Source: Streptomyces sp. R28
GTDB taxonomy: Bacteria; Actinomycetota; Actinomycetes; Streptomycetales; Streptomycetaceae
Direction of reading: 5' to 3'
NCBI RefSeq assembly: GCF_041052385.1
Contig: NZ_CP163439.1
Location: 4,639,001 to 4,703,000 of the forward strand
DNA: 64,000 bases
The translations under genes were made by a program, and so were the position numbers. Positions 14,904 to 22,143 of the stretch are shown here, piece by piece. The notes under the pieces are model-generated. The model did no database searches. It saw only the letters and a list, made by a program, of their open reading frames with translations, and had not been told where the DNA came from. How positions within the stretch are numbered: the first letter of the stretch is position 1; every line of letters starts with the position of its first letter.

Positions 14904-16088
14904 ATGTTCGGATACCGCGTTCCCGCTCCCGACGAGGCGATGCTGATCTCGGGGGGCCGGCGGGGACTGGGGGGCGCGCCTTTCCGAGTGGTGACGGGGC
15001 ACGGCAAGTTCGTGATCCCGTTCTTTCGCAAGACCCGCTTCCTGACCCTGTCGATGTGCGAGTCCGAGGTCACCGAGACCTGTGTGACCCGGCAGGGCAT
15101 CGCGCTGCACGTGCGCGCGGTCATCGCGTTCAAGGTCGGCAACGACCACGAGAGCATCATCAACGCGGGCCAGCGCTTCCTCTCCGACCAGGACCAGATG
15201 TCGGTCCTGACCGGCCGTATCTTCGCCGGCCACCTGCGGGCGATCATCGGCTCGATGACGGTCGAGGAGATCGTCACCGAGCGGCAGAAGCTCGCCGCGG
15301 AGGTCCTGGACACCTCCAAGACCGAGATGGCGAAGATCGGCCTCATCGTGGACTCGCTGCAGATCCAGTCGATCGACGACGGCGACGCCGGCTACATCGA
15401 CGCGATGTCCGCGCCGCACAAGGCGGCCATCCAGCGGCAGGCCCAGATCGCCCAGGCCCAGGCCACCCAGGCCTCGGTCGAGGCGCAGCAGGAAGCGGCC
15501 CGCAAGCAGGCCGAGTACGCCCGGCAGACCGCCATCGTCAAGGCGGAGTACTCGGCCGAGGTGGACCGCGCCCAGGCGCAGGCCTCCCAGGCCGGGCCGC
15601 TGGCGCAGGCCCACGCCCAGCAGGAGGTGCTCGCCGCCCAGACCGAGCTGGCCCAGCGCCAGGCCAAGCTGCGCCAGCAGCAGCTGGTGGCCGAGATCGT
15701 GAAGCCCGCCGAGGCCGAGGCCGAGCGGATCAGGGTGCTCGCCGCCGCCGACGCGCAGCGCATGAAGATCCAGGCCGAGGCCGCGGCCTCGTACGACCGG
15801 GTCGCGCTGGACCGGATGCTGATCGACCAGCTCCCGCAGATCGTGAAGGAGGCGGCCGGCGGCCTCGCCGGCGCCAACGTCAACGTCCTCAACGGCGCGG
15901 ACGGCCTCGGCGAGATCGCCGCCGGCCTGGTGTCCCAGGGCCTGACGATCCTCGACTCGGTCCGGCAGAACCTGAACGGCCAGGACTCGGGCGGCCAGCG
16001 CCCCGAGGAGAGCAAGAGCAACGGTCTGCTCCAGCTCCCCACCACCAAGGAGAAGAGGTCGGACGACGGTCCGGTGGACGTCGGCTAG
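14904..16088 (+). CDS. SPFH/Band 7 (flotillin-like) protein
   Basis: A 394-residue flotillin-like scaffold protein expected to form oligomers at the membrane. The SPFH domain spans about residues 20-190 (VVTGHGKFVIPFFRK, VTRQGIALHVRAVIAFKVG, IIGSMTVEEIVTERQ). A long Ala/Gln/Glu-rich coiled coil (about 190-310; VEAQQEAARKQAEYARQTA) follows, then an Asn/Gly-rich segment and a polar tail. No N-terminal transmembrane helix is present, so attachment must be peripheral or through a partner. The start ATG 14904 has TGAGGAG just before it. It is the second gene of a two-gene unit with the NfeD-like protein, and ends at a bidirectional hairpin shared with the convergent rpoA. Confidence 0.88.
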   Translation: MFGYRVPAPDEAMLISGGRRGLGGAPFRVVTGHGKFVIPFFRKTRFLTLSMCESEVTETCVTRQGIALHVRAVIAFKVGNDHESIINAGQRFLSDQDQMSVLTGRIFAGHLRAIIGSMTVEEIVTERQKLAAEVLDTSKTEMAKIGLIVDSLQIQSIDDGDAGYIDAMSAPHKAAIQRQAQIAQAQATQASVEAQQEAARKQAEYARQTAIVKAEYSAEVDRAQAQASQAGPLAQAHAQQEVLAAQTELAQRQAKLRQQQLVAEIVKPAEAEAERIRVLAAADAQRMKIQAEAAASYDRVALDRMLIDQLPQIVKEAAGGLAGANVNVLNGADGLGEIAAGLVSQGLTILDSVRQNLNGQDSGGQRPEESKSNGLLQLPTTKEKRSDDGPVDVG

Positions 16089-16160
16089 GGGCGGCGAGCA
16101 TGCGCCCGGCCGACGGAGTGCGCGCAGGCGCCATGGCCTGGCCAGGCAATACGTACCGAA

Positions 16161-16192
16161 CAGCCCCCTCGAAGTGATCTCCGAGGGGGCTG
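16161..16192. terminator. Bidirectional terminator between SPFH and rpoA
   Basis: CAGCCCCCTCG (16161-16171) pairs perfectly with 16182-16192 (11-bp stem, ten-base loop) and is followed by TTT on the plus strand. It lies between two convergent genes and can end both transcripts. Confidence 0.85.
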
Positions 16193-16197
16193 TTTCG

Positions 16198-17214
16198 TCA
16201 GTACTGCTCGGTCTCCACGAAACCCGCGTCCCCGTTGTCGTCCGCGTCGAAGGCGGCGGCGGTCGGGTCGAATCCGGGCGGGCTGTCCTTGAGGCCCAGG
16301 CCCATGCCGGCCAGCTTCGCCTTGACCTCGTCGATCGACTTCGCACCGAAGTTGCGGATGTCGAGCAGGTCGGCCTCGGAGCGCGCCAGGAGTTCACCCA
16401 CGGAGTGGACGCCCTCGCGCTTGAGGCAGTTGTACGAACGGACCGTGAGTTCGAGCTCCTCGATCGGCAGCGCGAGGTCGGCGGCGAGGGCGGCGTCCGT
16501 GGGGGACGGGCCCATGTCGATGCCCTCGGCGTCGATGTTCAGCTCGCGGGCGAGACCGAACAGCTCGACCAGCGTCTTACCGGCGGAGGCCATGGCGTCA
16601 CGCGGACGCATCGCCTGCTTGGTCTCGACGTCGACGATCAGCTTGTCGAAGTCGGTGCGCTGCTCGACACGCGTGGCCTCGACCTTGTACGTGACCTTCA
16701 GCACGGGGCTGTAGATGGAGTCGACCGGGATACGGCCGATCTCCTGGCCCACCTGCTTGTTCTGCACGGCGGAGACGTAACCACGGCCACGCTCGACCGT
16801 GAGCTCCATCTCCAGCTTGCCCTTGCCGTTGAGCGTGGCGAGGACCAGGTCGGGGTTGTGCACCTCGACACCGGCCGGGGGCGCGATGTCGGCGGCGGTG
16901 ACGAGACCCGGGCCCTGCTTGCGCAGGTACATCACGACGGGTTCGTCCTGCTCGCTGCTCACAACCAGCTGCTTGATGTTGAGGATCAGGTCGGTGACGT
17001 CCTCCTTGACACCCGGCACGGTGGTGAACTCGTGCAGGATGCCGTCGACGCGGATGGACGTGACCGCCGCACCCGGGATCGAGGACAGGAGGGTCCGGCG
17101 AAGGGAGTTTCCAAGGGTGTAACCGAAGCCCGGCTCCAGCGGCTCGATCACGAACCGGGAGCGGAACTCGTCGACGACCTCTTCGGTCAGGGACGGACGC
17201 TGAGCAATCAGCAC
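16198..17214 (-). CDS. rpoA: RNA polymerase alpha subunit, stand-alone copy
   Basis: A complete 338-residue alpha subunit, which assembles RNA polymerase and contacts activators and UP elements. The N-terminal domain has the hallmark GYTLGNSLRRTLLSSIPG, and the C-terminal domain has ALPIEELELTVRSYNCLK and ADLLDIRNFGAKSIDEVKAK. I see no missing motif, so it should be functional. The GTG start (17214) follows TGGAGGC. The canonical bacterial location is rpsM-rpsK-rpsD-rpoA-rplQ. Here none of these is adjacent: downstream is a convergent SPFH gene and upstream a terminator hairpin (17276-17311) and a kinase. It is therefore either a second rpoA or a relocated one; a duplicate is more likely. The tail (AAFDADDNGDAGFVETEQY) ends like Streptomyces RpoA. 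Confidence 0.96.
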   Translation of the reverse strand: MLIAQRPSLTEEVVDEFRSRFVIEPLEPGFGYTLGNSLRRTLLSSIPGAAVTSIRVDGILHEFTTVPGVKEDVTDLILNIKQLVVSSEQDEPVVMYLRKQGPGLVTAADIAPPAGVEVHNPDLVLATLNGKGKLEMELTVERGRGYVSAVQNKQVGQEIGRIPVDSIYSPVLKVTYKVEATRVEQRTDFDKLIVDVETKQAMRPRDAMASAGKTLVELFGLARELNIDAEGIDMGPSPTDAALAADLALPIEELELTVRSYNCLKREGVHSVGELLARSEADLLDIRNFGAKSIDEVKAKLAGMGLGLKDSPPGFDPTAAAFDADDNGDAGFVETEQY

Positions 17215-17275
17215 GAGGTATTGCCTCCAGTGTTTGGCGCCCGCTATGTGACGCCGTTGGACACCATGAAGGGTA

Positions 17276-17311
17276 CGGGCGGTTCGGCCTCCCACGAGAC
17301 CGAACCGCCCG
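17276..17311. terminator. 12-bp-stem hairpin upstream of rpoA
   Basis: CGGGCGGTTCGG (17276-17287) pairs perfectly with 17300-17311 around a 12-base loop. It would stop minus-strand transcripts from the kinase gene before they reach rpoA, so rpoA is expected to be monocistronic with a promoter in 17215-17275. Confidence 0.75.
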
Positions 17312-17384
17312 ACCCCCGTCCCGGCACCGCCTCCAGCCCGCCGCATGAGCGGTTGACGCCGTGCCGGGAAGGCACCCGTTCGGG

Positions 17385-17422
17385 CGGCCTCGGACTCCTC
17401 GTCCGGGGCCGTTCGCGTGCGG
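17385..17422 (+). repeat. 38-bp terminator-like repeat, right copy
   Basis: Same sequence and orientation as 14461-14498, with one T/C difference. It ends 38 bases from the stop codon of the truncated histidine kinase and may act as that gene's terminator. Confidence 0.75.
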
Positions 17423-17459
17423 CGGCCCCGCGGCGTCGGCACCGCCGCCGACCGCACCG

Positions 17460-18569
17460 TCAAGCAGGGATGACGAGGGGCAGGTCGGCGGTGACGGTGG
17501 CGCCCTGTGGGGTGGTGTGGATGGTGAGGGTGCCGCCGATCTCCTCGACGCGTTCGTACATGGACTGGATGCCCACGCCGGGCGTCCACGTCTCGGTGCA
17601 CGGACCGCTGTCGGCGATGGTCACGCGCAGCAGCGCGGGGTCCGCGGGGGCCGCGAGCTCCAGGGTGAGGGCGGCGGCGGTGGTGCCGTCGGAATGCCGG
17701 GCGATGTTGGTCACGGCTCCCACCGCCACCCGGTACGCGGCCACCTCGACGGCCGCCGGGAGCGGTGGCAGCCGTTGCGGAGCGTCGATCGTGACGGTCA
17801 GGGGCCGGCCGTCCGCGGCACGCAGCGGGGCGATGCGCTGGCGGACGGCGTCGACGAGACCGAGCTCGTCGAGGGCACGAGGCCGCAGGCCGTAGACGAT
17901 CCGGCGGATCTCGGTGATCGCGTCGCCGATGTCGGCGCGCAGCCCGCGCAGCGTCCGCACGGCGCGCTCCGGGTCGGTGGCGATGAGGTTGACGGCCGCG
18001 TCGGTGGTGTAGGCGATGCCGGTCAGCGCCGGGCCGAGACCGTCGTGCAGATCACGGCGCATCCGGCGGCGCTCTTCCTCCAGCGCGGTGACCACCCGGC
18101 CCCGGGAGACGCGCAGTTGCTCGCTGAGCCGCGCGGCGTGCAGGGCCTGGGCGAGCGGTGCCGCGACCAGTTCGAGGACCGCCGTGGCGGCCCGGGGCAG
18201 CCCCAGGTGTCCGGGTGGGAGGCACACCACGAGGTCGCCGACGTGTTCGGCGCCCGCGTGCAGGGCGGTGCGTGTGGTGTGGCCGTCGTCCATGGTGCCC
18301 GCTGTGGCGACCGCGGTCCCGTCCTGACGCAGGGCGATGCCGGGCACGCCGAGGGTGGAGCGCAGGGTGTGCAGCCACAGTGGCGGCGGGGCGCCGGCGG
18401 TGAGGTCCGTGCCGAGCCGGGTCAGCGTCTCGACCGGGTCGGCCGACCTGCCGAACAGCATCTCGTCCATGCTGGCCTCGACCCGCTGCCGTACGGGCTG
18501 GTACCCGGCGGCGATCGTGGCCGCCAGCAGGGCCGGCACCCCCTTGCCCGGCCGGGATCCCACCACCAT
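17460..18569 (-). CDS. Sensor histidine kinase (NarX/DesK type) lacking its membrane domain
   Basis: About 369 residues with the cytoplasmic part of a HisKA_3-type kinase. YQPVRQRVEASMDEMLFG is the segment that normally follows the membrane helices. A GAF-like region (TLGVPGIALRQDGTA) is next, then RRRMRRDLHDGLGPALTG with the phospho-accepting His, and the HATPase domain (TNIARHSDG N-box, then TPGVGIQSMYER). No transmembrane segment precedes YQPVRQR: the frame upstream of the ATG at 18569 is Gly/Ser/Pro noise. Family members have about four to six helices there, so the gene has probably lost its 5' part. No response regulator is adjacent. It may be a pseudogene or a soluble kinase. Confidence 0.65.
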   Translation of the reverse strand: MVVGSRPGKGVPALLAATIAAGYQPVRQRVEASMDEMLFGRSADPVETLTRLGTDLTAGAPPPLWLHTLRSTLGVPGIALRQDGTAVATAGTMDDGHTTRTALHAGAEHVGDLVVCLPPGHLGLPRAATAVLELVAAPLAQALHAARLSEQLRVSRGRVVTALEEERRRMRRDLHDGLGPALTGIAYTTDAAVNLIATDPERAVRTLRGLRADIGDAITEIRRIVYGLRPRALDELGLVDAVRQRIAPLRAADGRPLTVTIDAPQRLPPLPAAVEVAAYRVAVGAVTNIARHSDGTTAAALTLELAAPADPALLRVTIADSGPCTETWTPGVGIQSMYERVEEIGGTLTIHTTPQGATVTADLPLVIPA

Positions 18570-18745
18570 CTCCCACACGGCCGCGACCCCCTCGACGGAC
18601 GTCGCCGCACCGGGAGACACGCTCCCCGTGCCGGAACCCCCGCCCTCGGAAGAACCCCCGCCCGCAGACGGCCTGTTCGGCGACAGCTCCTGAAGCCCAG
18701 GCCGCCGCACCCTCGCACGGCGAGCGTGCTGATCATCGTGAGATA

Positions 18746-18780
18746 ACGTCCCTCTCACTCCGGGCGAGTGAGAGGGACGT
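18746..18780 (+). promoter_or_regulatory. 15-bp perfect hairpin covering the ribosome-binding site of the DUF3592 gene
   Basis: ACGTCCCTCTCACTC (18746-18760) pairs perfectly with 18766-18780 around a five-base loop (CGGGC). The right arm contains AGAGGGA, the only ribosome-binding site of the GTG start at 18782. If transcribed, the hairpin would hide it. As DNA it could be an operator. A terminator role is unlikely because no plus-strand gene ends before it. Confidence 0.6.
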
Positions 18781-18781
18781 C

Positions 18782-19252
18782 GTGCAGGTTCAGGTGCGTG
18801 GGCGGGGGGCCCGTCGGTGGGTCGCGTTCGGGGCGATCGCGTTCGGGGCGGTGTTCCTGGTCGTCGGGTTGATCCTGGCGGGGATGTCGGTGTCGTTCCT
18901 GGTGGATGCGGAGCGTGCCCCGGGCACGGTGGTGGCGCTGGAGTGGCGCGCCGACGACAACGGCGCATCCCGCAGGAAGAGGGAGAACGACGAGCCCGTG
19001 GCGTATCCGGTGGTCGAGTTCACGTCGGCGGACGGCACGTCGAGGACGTTCCGCAGCTCGACGGGTTCCAATCCACCGTCGTACGAGAAGGGCGAGCGGG
19101 TCGAGGTGCTCTACCGCGCCGATTCCCCCGCGGACGCGCGGATCAACGGGTTCGCCTCGCTGTGGCTGCTGCCGCTGGTCTTCGGTGGGATCGGGCTGGC
19201 GATCGCGGGGGTCGGGACGGCCGTCGCCACGATGCGGCGGTGGCGTTCCTAG
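18782..19252 (+). CDS. DUF3592 membrane protein
   Basis: A 156-residue membrane protein of the DUF3592 type: one N-terminal helix (FGAIAFGAVFLVVGLILAG), an extracytoplasmic small beta domain with the typical GTVVALEWRADD, PVVEFTSADGTSRTF and GERVEVLYRADSPADARI elements, and a C-terminal helix (LWLLPLVFGGIGLAIAG). DUF3592 function is unknown. The only reasonable start is the GTG at 18782, which lies directly after a strong hairpin that would mask its ribosome-binding site. It converges with a small secreted-protein gene that ends 20 bases away. Confidence 0.82.
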   Translation: MQVQVRGRGARRWVAFGAIAFGAVFLVVGLILAGMSVSFLVDAERAPGTVVALEWRADDNGASRRKRENDEPVAYPVVEFTSADGTSRTFRSSTGSNPPSYEKGERVEVLYRADSPADARINGFASLWLLPLVFGGIGLAIAGVGTAVATMRRWRS

Positions 19253-19271
19253 GCGTGCCTACGGGCCCCGC

Positions 19272-19412
19272 CTACACGAGGATGTTGGTGATGAAGAAGT
19301 TCCACTCGTCGCGCCCGAGTTCGCCCTGGCCGACGTGAGCCGCGGCCGGTACTGCGGACAGCATCAGCCCGGCGATGGCAACGGCCAAGGCGGCGACGAC
19401 ACGACGCTTCAC
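19272..19412 (-). CDS. Very small secreted protein (46 aa)
   Basis: A 46-residue product from a GTG start at 19412 preceded by GAGGAGG. KRRVVAALAVAIAGLMLSA with PAAAHVG is a clean signal peptide, and the mature peptide is only about 20 residues (GQGELGRDEWNFFITNILV). The strong ribosome-binding site and signal peptide argue that it is real, although it is too short for most gene finders. I do not recognise a family. Confidence 0.6.
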   Translation of the reverse strand: MKRRVVAALAVAIAGLMLSAVPAAAHVGQGELGRDEWNFFITNILV

Positions 19413-19563
19413 GGTTCCTCCTCGAGGGCGGCAGTACCGAACACCCTGCGCCAAGCCGGCCGCGCCGCCTGCCAGACACGCGGCCCGGCCGGTGGATTCA
19501 GTCGCTCGGTGGGAGTCCGGACGGGACTGATGCCGGTCGGTGATCACGCTGGAGGCGGGGGCC

Positions 19564-20454
19564 TCAGTCGGTGAGGCGCTCGACGTCCGCGGCAGCGGCA
19601 TCCGCCCGGCGGCGCGCCTCACGGACCTGCCGATCGGCCGTACGCACCAGGTCGCGTGCCGCCTGCTCGGCGGAGCGTGCCTGTCGTTGCTCATCCCTGG
19701 CGCGTTGCAGTTCGGCGGTCAGTTCGCTGACGCGCTGCTGCATCTCATCCAGGTGTTTCCCGGCCGCGTCGGCCTCACGGCCCACGCTCGCCGCCTCGTC
19801 CTCCCGCGCGCGTAGTTCCCGCGTGGCCTCGTCGGCGTCCTTGCGGGCTCGGGCGAGACGTCTGCGCCGGTCAGCGTCGGCCTTGCGGTCCCGAGGAGGG
19901 GGTGGAGGGGGTTCGGTCGGAGGGGGTTCGGTCGGAGGGGGCACGGCGGGGGCGCGGCGCTTGGCCGCTGTCTCGGTGATCGCGGGGAAGTCGGTGGTGG
20001 CGCTGAAGGGCTTGCTGAGTCTGCCGCTCGCCCATTCCTGGGCCGCATCAGGGTCCGCGAGAGCGGCGCGCAGGGTGTCCTCGACTTCGTGCTGGGCAGC
20101 CTCGCTGATCGGGTGGCCTGCCGCCGCGGCGAGTTGTCCGGCCTGCCGGGACAGCGCGTTGATCAGAACCCGCTGCCGGCGGCTGAGCTCGCGTAGCTGG
20201 ACGCCGTCCAGGTCGCGATGTGCCTGTCTCAGCCCCTCGCCGAGGCGGAGCAGCGGTTCGACCTCGCTGTGGTGTGCGCGGACGAGGAGGTTGCTGGCCC
20301 AGGCCGACAGGCTCGGGCGTCGCAGCTTGGTGATCCGCTCTGCGAGGGCGCGGTCGCCGGCTGTGCGGGCCGCGGCCGCACGGGTGGCGCGGGCGGCGAT
20401 GAATTCCTCCGGCCGCAGGCCGTACAGCTCGTCGGCGACAGTGTCCAGATCCAT
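19564..20454 (-). CDS. Conserved Streptomyces coiled-coil protein
   Basis: A 296-residue soluble protein. The N-terminal third is a helical domain (MDLDTVADELYGLRPEEFIA, RRPSLSAWASNLLVR) that I recall as widespread in Streptomyces with no assigned role. A Pro-rich hinge made of repeated T-E-P-P-P units (about residues 180-195) leads into a charged coiled coil to the end (DADRRRRLARARKDADEAT, RDLVRTADRQVREARRRAD). ATG 20454 has GAGAGGGA upstream. No enzyme motif or membrane segment is visible. It seems to be monocistronic. Confidence 0.75.
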   Translation of the reverse strand: MDLDTVADELYGLRPEEFIAARATRAAAARTAGDRALAERITKLRRPSLSAWASNLLVRAHHSEVEPLLRLGEGLRQAHRDLDGVQLRELSRRQRVLINALSRQAGQLAAAAGHPISEAAQHEVEDTLRAALADPDAAQEWASGRLSKPFSATTDFPAITETAAKRRAPAVPPPTEPPPTEPPPPPPRDRKADADRRRRLARARKDADEATRELRAREDEAASVGREADAAGKHLDEMQQRVSELTAELQRARDEQRQARSAEQAARDLVRTADRQVREARRRADAAAADVERLTD

Positions 20455-20610
20455 CGGCGTCCCTCTCCGCGCCGCGCCCACAGAGGTCCGTATCGATTTT
20501 GCACCTTTGGCGTACATGTCGCCTCGGCGAGGCGGTGAGCGGCCGCCGACGGCGGGGACGCGACGGTCTCCGCCGTCACCCGGTGCCCGGCTCCACGCCC
20601 CTCGGTACCG

Positions 20611-20841
20611 CTAGAGCAGCTGGCCCACGATGCGCGGAAGGAGCCCCTCCGAGACTTCGCTGTCAGCGCTCTCGTCGACGTTGATCCTCATGGGGATGTT
20701 GCTTTCGGGAGTGACCACGGAGCCGGTCGAGGCCTTCTTGTCGGCCTGGCGGGTCTTGTGGTCCCCGTCTGCCGAAGCGGGGACGGCGGCGGTCAGGATG
20801 AGGGTCGCGGCGGCAAGCGCGGCGGTAGCGATGATCTTCAT
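20611..20841 (-). CDS. Small secreted protein (76 aa)
   Basis: A 76-residue protein with a signal peptide (MKIIATAALAAATLILTAAV to ASADG) and a short mature part ending SEVSEGLLPRIVGQLL. The hydrophobic C-terminus could be amphipathic. There are no cysteines and no recognised domain. The ribosome-binding site is weak (AGGGTCG). It is next to, and divergent from, the SRPBCC protein gene. Confidence 0.6.
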   Translation of the reverse strand: MKIIATAALAAATLILTAAVPASADGDHKTRQADKKASTGSVVTPESNIPMRINVDESADSEVSEGLLPRIVGQLL

Positions 20842-21014
20842 GACGACCCTAACGACGCGCCTGGCGTCAGGGTGCGCAGAGCTGCGGCAATGGTGGAGCG
20901 TGCGGTGCCGCTTGCGGTGGAGCGCGGATCACCGGGGCCGGCCCGCCCGAAGCGCACCGGGCGCACACTGGAAGCAGCAGGTCATGCTTTATGAGCCGGA
21001 CGTGGAGGTGGGCC

Positions 21015-21446
21015 ATGAGCACCCTCGAAGAACACGTCGATGTGGGAGTTCCGATCGACACGGCTTGGGAGAGCCTTCACCGGGTGGACGACTATCCGCG
21101 CTTCCTGGCGGGAGTGCGTGAAGCCCGTACGGAGGCCGGGGGCCGGGCTCGTCTGGACGTAGAGGCCGGGGGGCGGGCCCGGGAGTTCGAGGCCGAGGTT
21201 TCCGACCGGGCGGGGGAACGTGTGCTGGAGTGGCGTACCACGGGCGCTCCCGACCTGGCGGGCTCGTTCTCGCTGCTGCCGATCGACCGCAACCGCACCC
21301 GTGTGCAGGCACGGGTCGAGTACGACGCCGGCACGGTCAGGGAGACCTTCGGCGGGCCGAAGGGGTTCGCCCAGGCCAGCGCCATCGAGCGGCTCGTCCG
21401 TAGCGATCTCGAGCAGTTCAGGGAGTACGTGGAACAAGGGCGGTGA
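21015..21446 (+). CDS. SRPBCC (polyketide cyclase/dehydrase-like) protein
   Basis: A 143-residue START-like protein. The opening EEHVDVGVPIDTAWESLHRV then DDYPRFLAGVREA is the usual first strand and helix of the family, and SDLEQFREYVEQGR is the long C-terminal helix that closes the cavity. Such proteins bind hydrophobic ligands; some are aromatase/cyclases, but nothing here points to a polyketide cluster. ATG 21015 follows GGAGGTGG. It converges with the response-regulator gene, whose stop is 52 bases away. Confidence 0.83.
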   Translation: MSTLEEHVDVGVPIDTAWESLHRVDDYPRFLAGVREARTEAGGRARLDVEAGGRAREFEAEVSDRAGERVLEWRTTGAPDLAGSFSLLPIDRNRTRVQARVEYDAGTVRETFGGPKGFAQASAIERLVRSDLEQFREYVEQGR

Positions 21447-21498
21447 GTGAGCGCGCACCGCACCTCAGGGCTTGCGGCCCACCGTCCGCCGGAGACCG

Positions 21499-22143
21499 TC
21501 ACTGGTCCAGATACGCCAACACGGCCAGCACCCGCCGATTGTCGCCGTCCGTCGGCAGCAGCCCCAGCTTGGTGAAGATGTTGCCGATGTGCTTGGCGAC
21601 GGCCTTCTCCGTGATGAACAGGCCTTGTGCGATGCCCGCGTTGGAGCGGCCCTGGGCCACCCACTCCAGGACCTCGCGCTCACGTCCGGTGAGGCTGCCC
21701 ACCGCCTCGTCGCGCTCCTTGCGGGCCAGGAGCTTGGAGATCACCTCGGGGTCCATCACGGTGCCGCCCTCGGCCACGCGGCGGATGGAGTCCAGGAACT
21801 GGGCGCCGTTGGTGACGCGGTCCTTCAGCATGTAGCCGACGCCCCGGCCGCCGCCGGCCAGCAACTCCCGTGCGTACAGCGGCTCCACGTACTGGGAGAG
21901 GAGCAGGACCGGCAGGTCCGGCATCCGTTCGCGGGCCGTCAGCACCGCGCGCAGGCCCTCGTCCGTGAACGTCGGCGGCAGCCTGACGTCGACGACCGCG
22001 ACGTCCGGCTGCTCCCGGACGAGCGCGTCCAGCAGTTCCGTGCCGTTGTCCACGGCGGCGACGACCTCGTGGCCGTAGGCACCGAGGAGGCGGATGAGTC
22101 CGTCTCTCAGAAGGAAGTGGTCTTCGGCGAGGGCAATGCGCAC
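21499..22143 (-). CDS. NarL/LuxR-type response regulator
   Basis: A 214-residue response regulator. The receiver domain has the acidic pair (LAEDHF), the phosphorylation Asp in AVVDVRLPP (about D52) and the Lys in GYMLKDRV. The C-terminal LuxR helix-turn-helix reads SLTGREREVLEWVAQGRSN and ITEKAVAKHIGNIFTKLGL. The GTG start (22143) lies inside the 3' end of the kinase gene (37-bp overlap), so translation is coupled. It is paired with the kinase at 22107-23426, and the adjacent MFS transporter is a possible target. Confidence 0.93.
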   Translation of the reverse strand: MRIALAEDHFLLRDGLIRLLGAYGHEVVAAVDNGTELLDALVREQPDVAVVDVRLPPTFTDEGLRAVLTARERMPDLPVLLLSQYVEPLYARELLAGGGRGVGYMLKDRVTNGAQFLDSIRRVAEGGTVMDPEVISKLLARKERDEAVGSLTGREREVLEWVAQGRSNAGIAQGLFITEKAVAKHIGNIFTKLGLLPTDGDNRRVLAVLAYLDQ

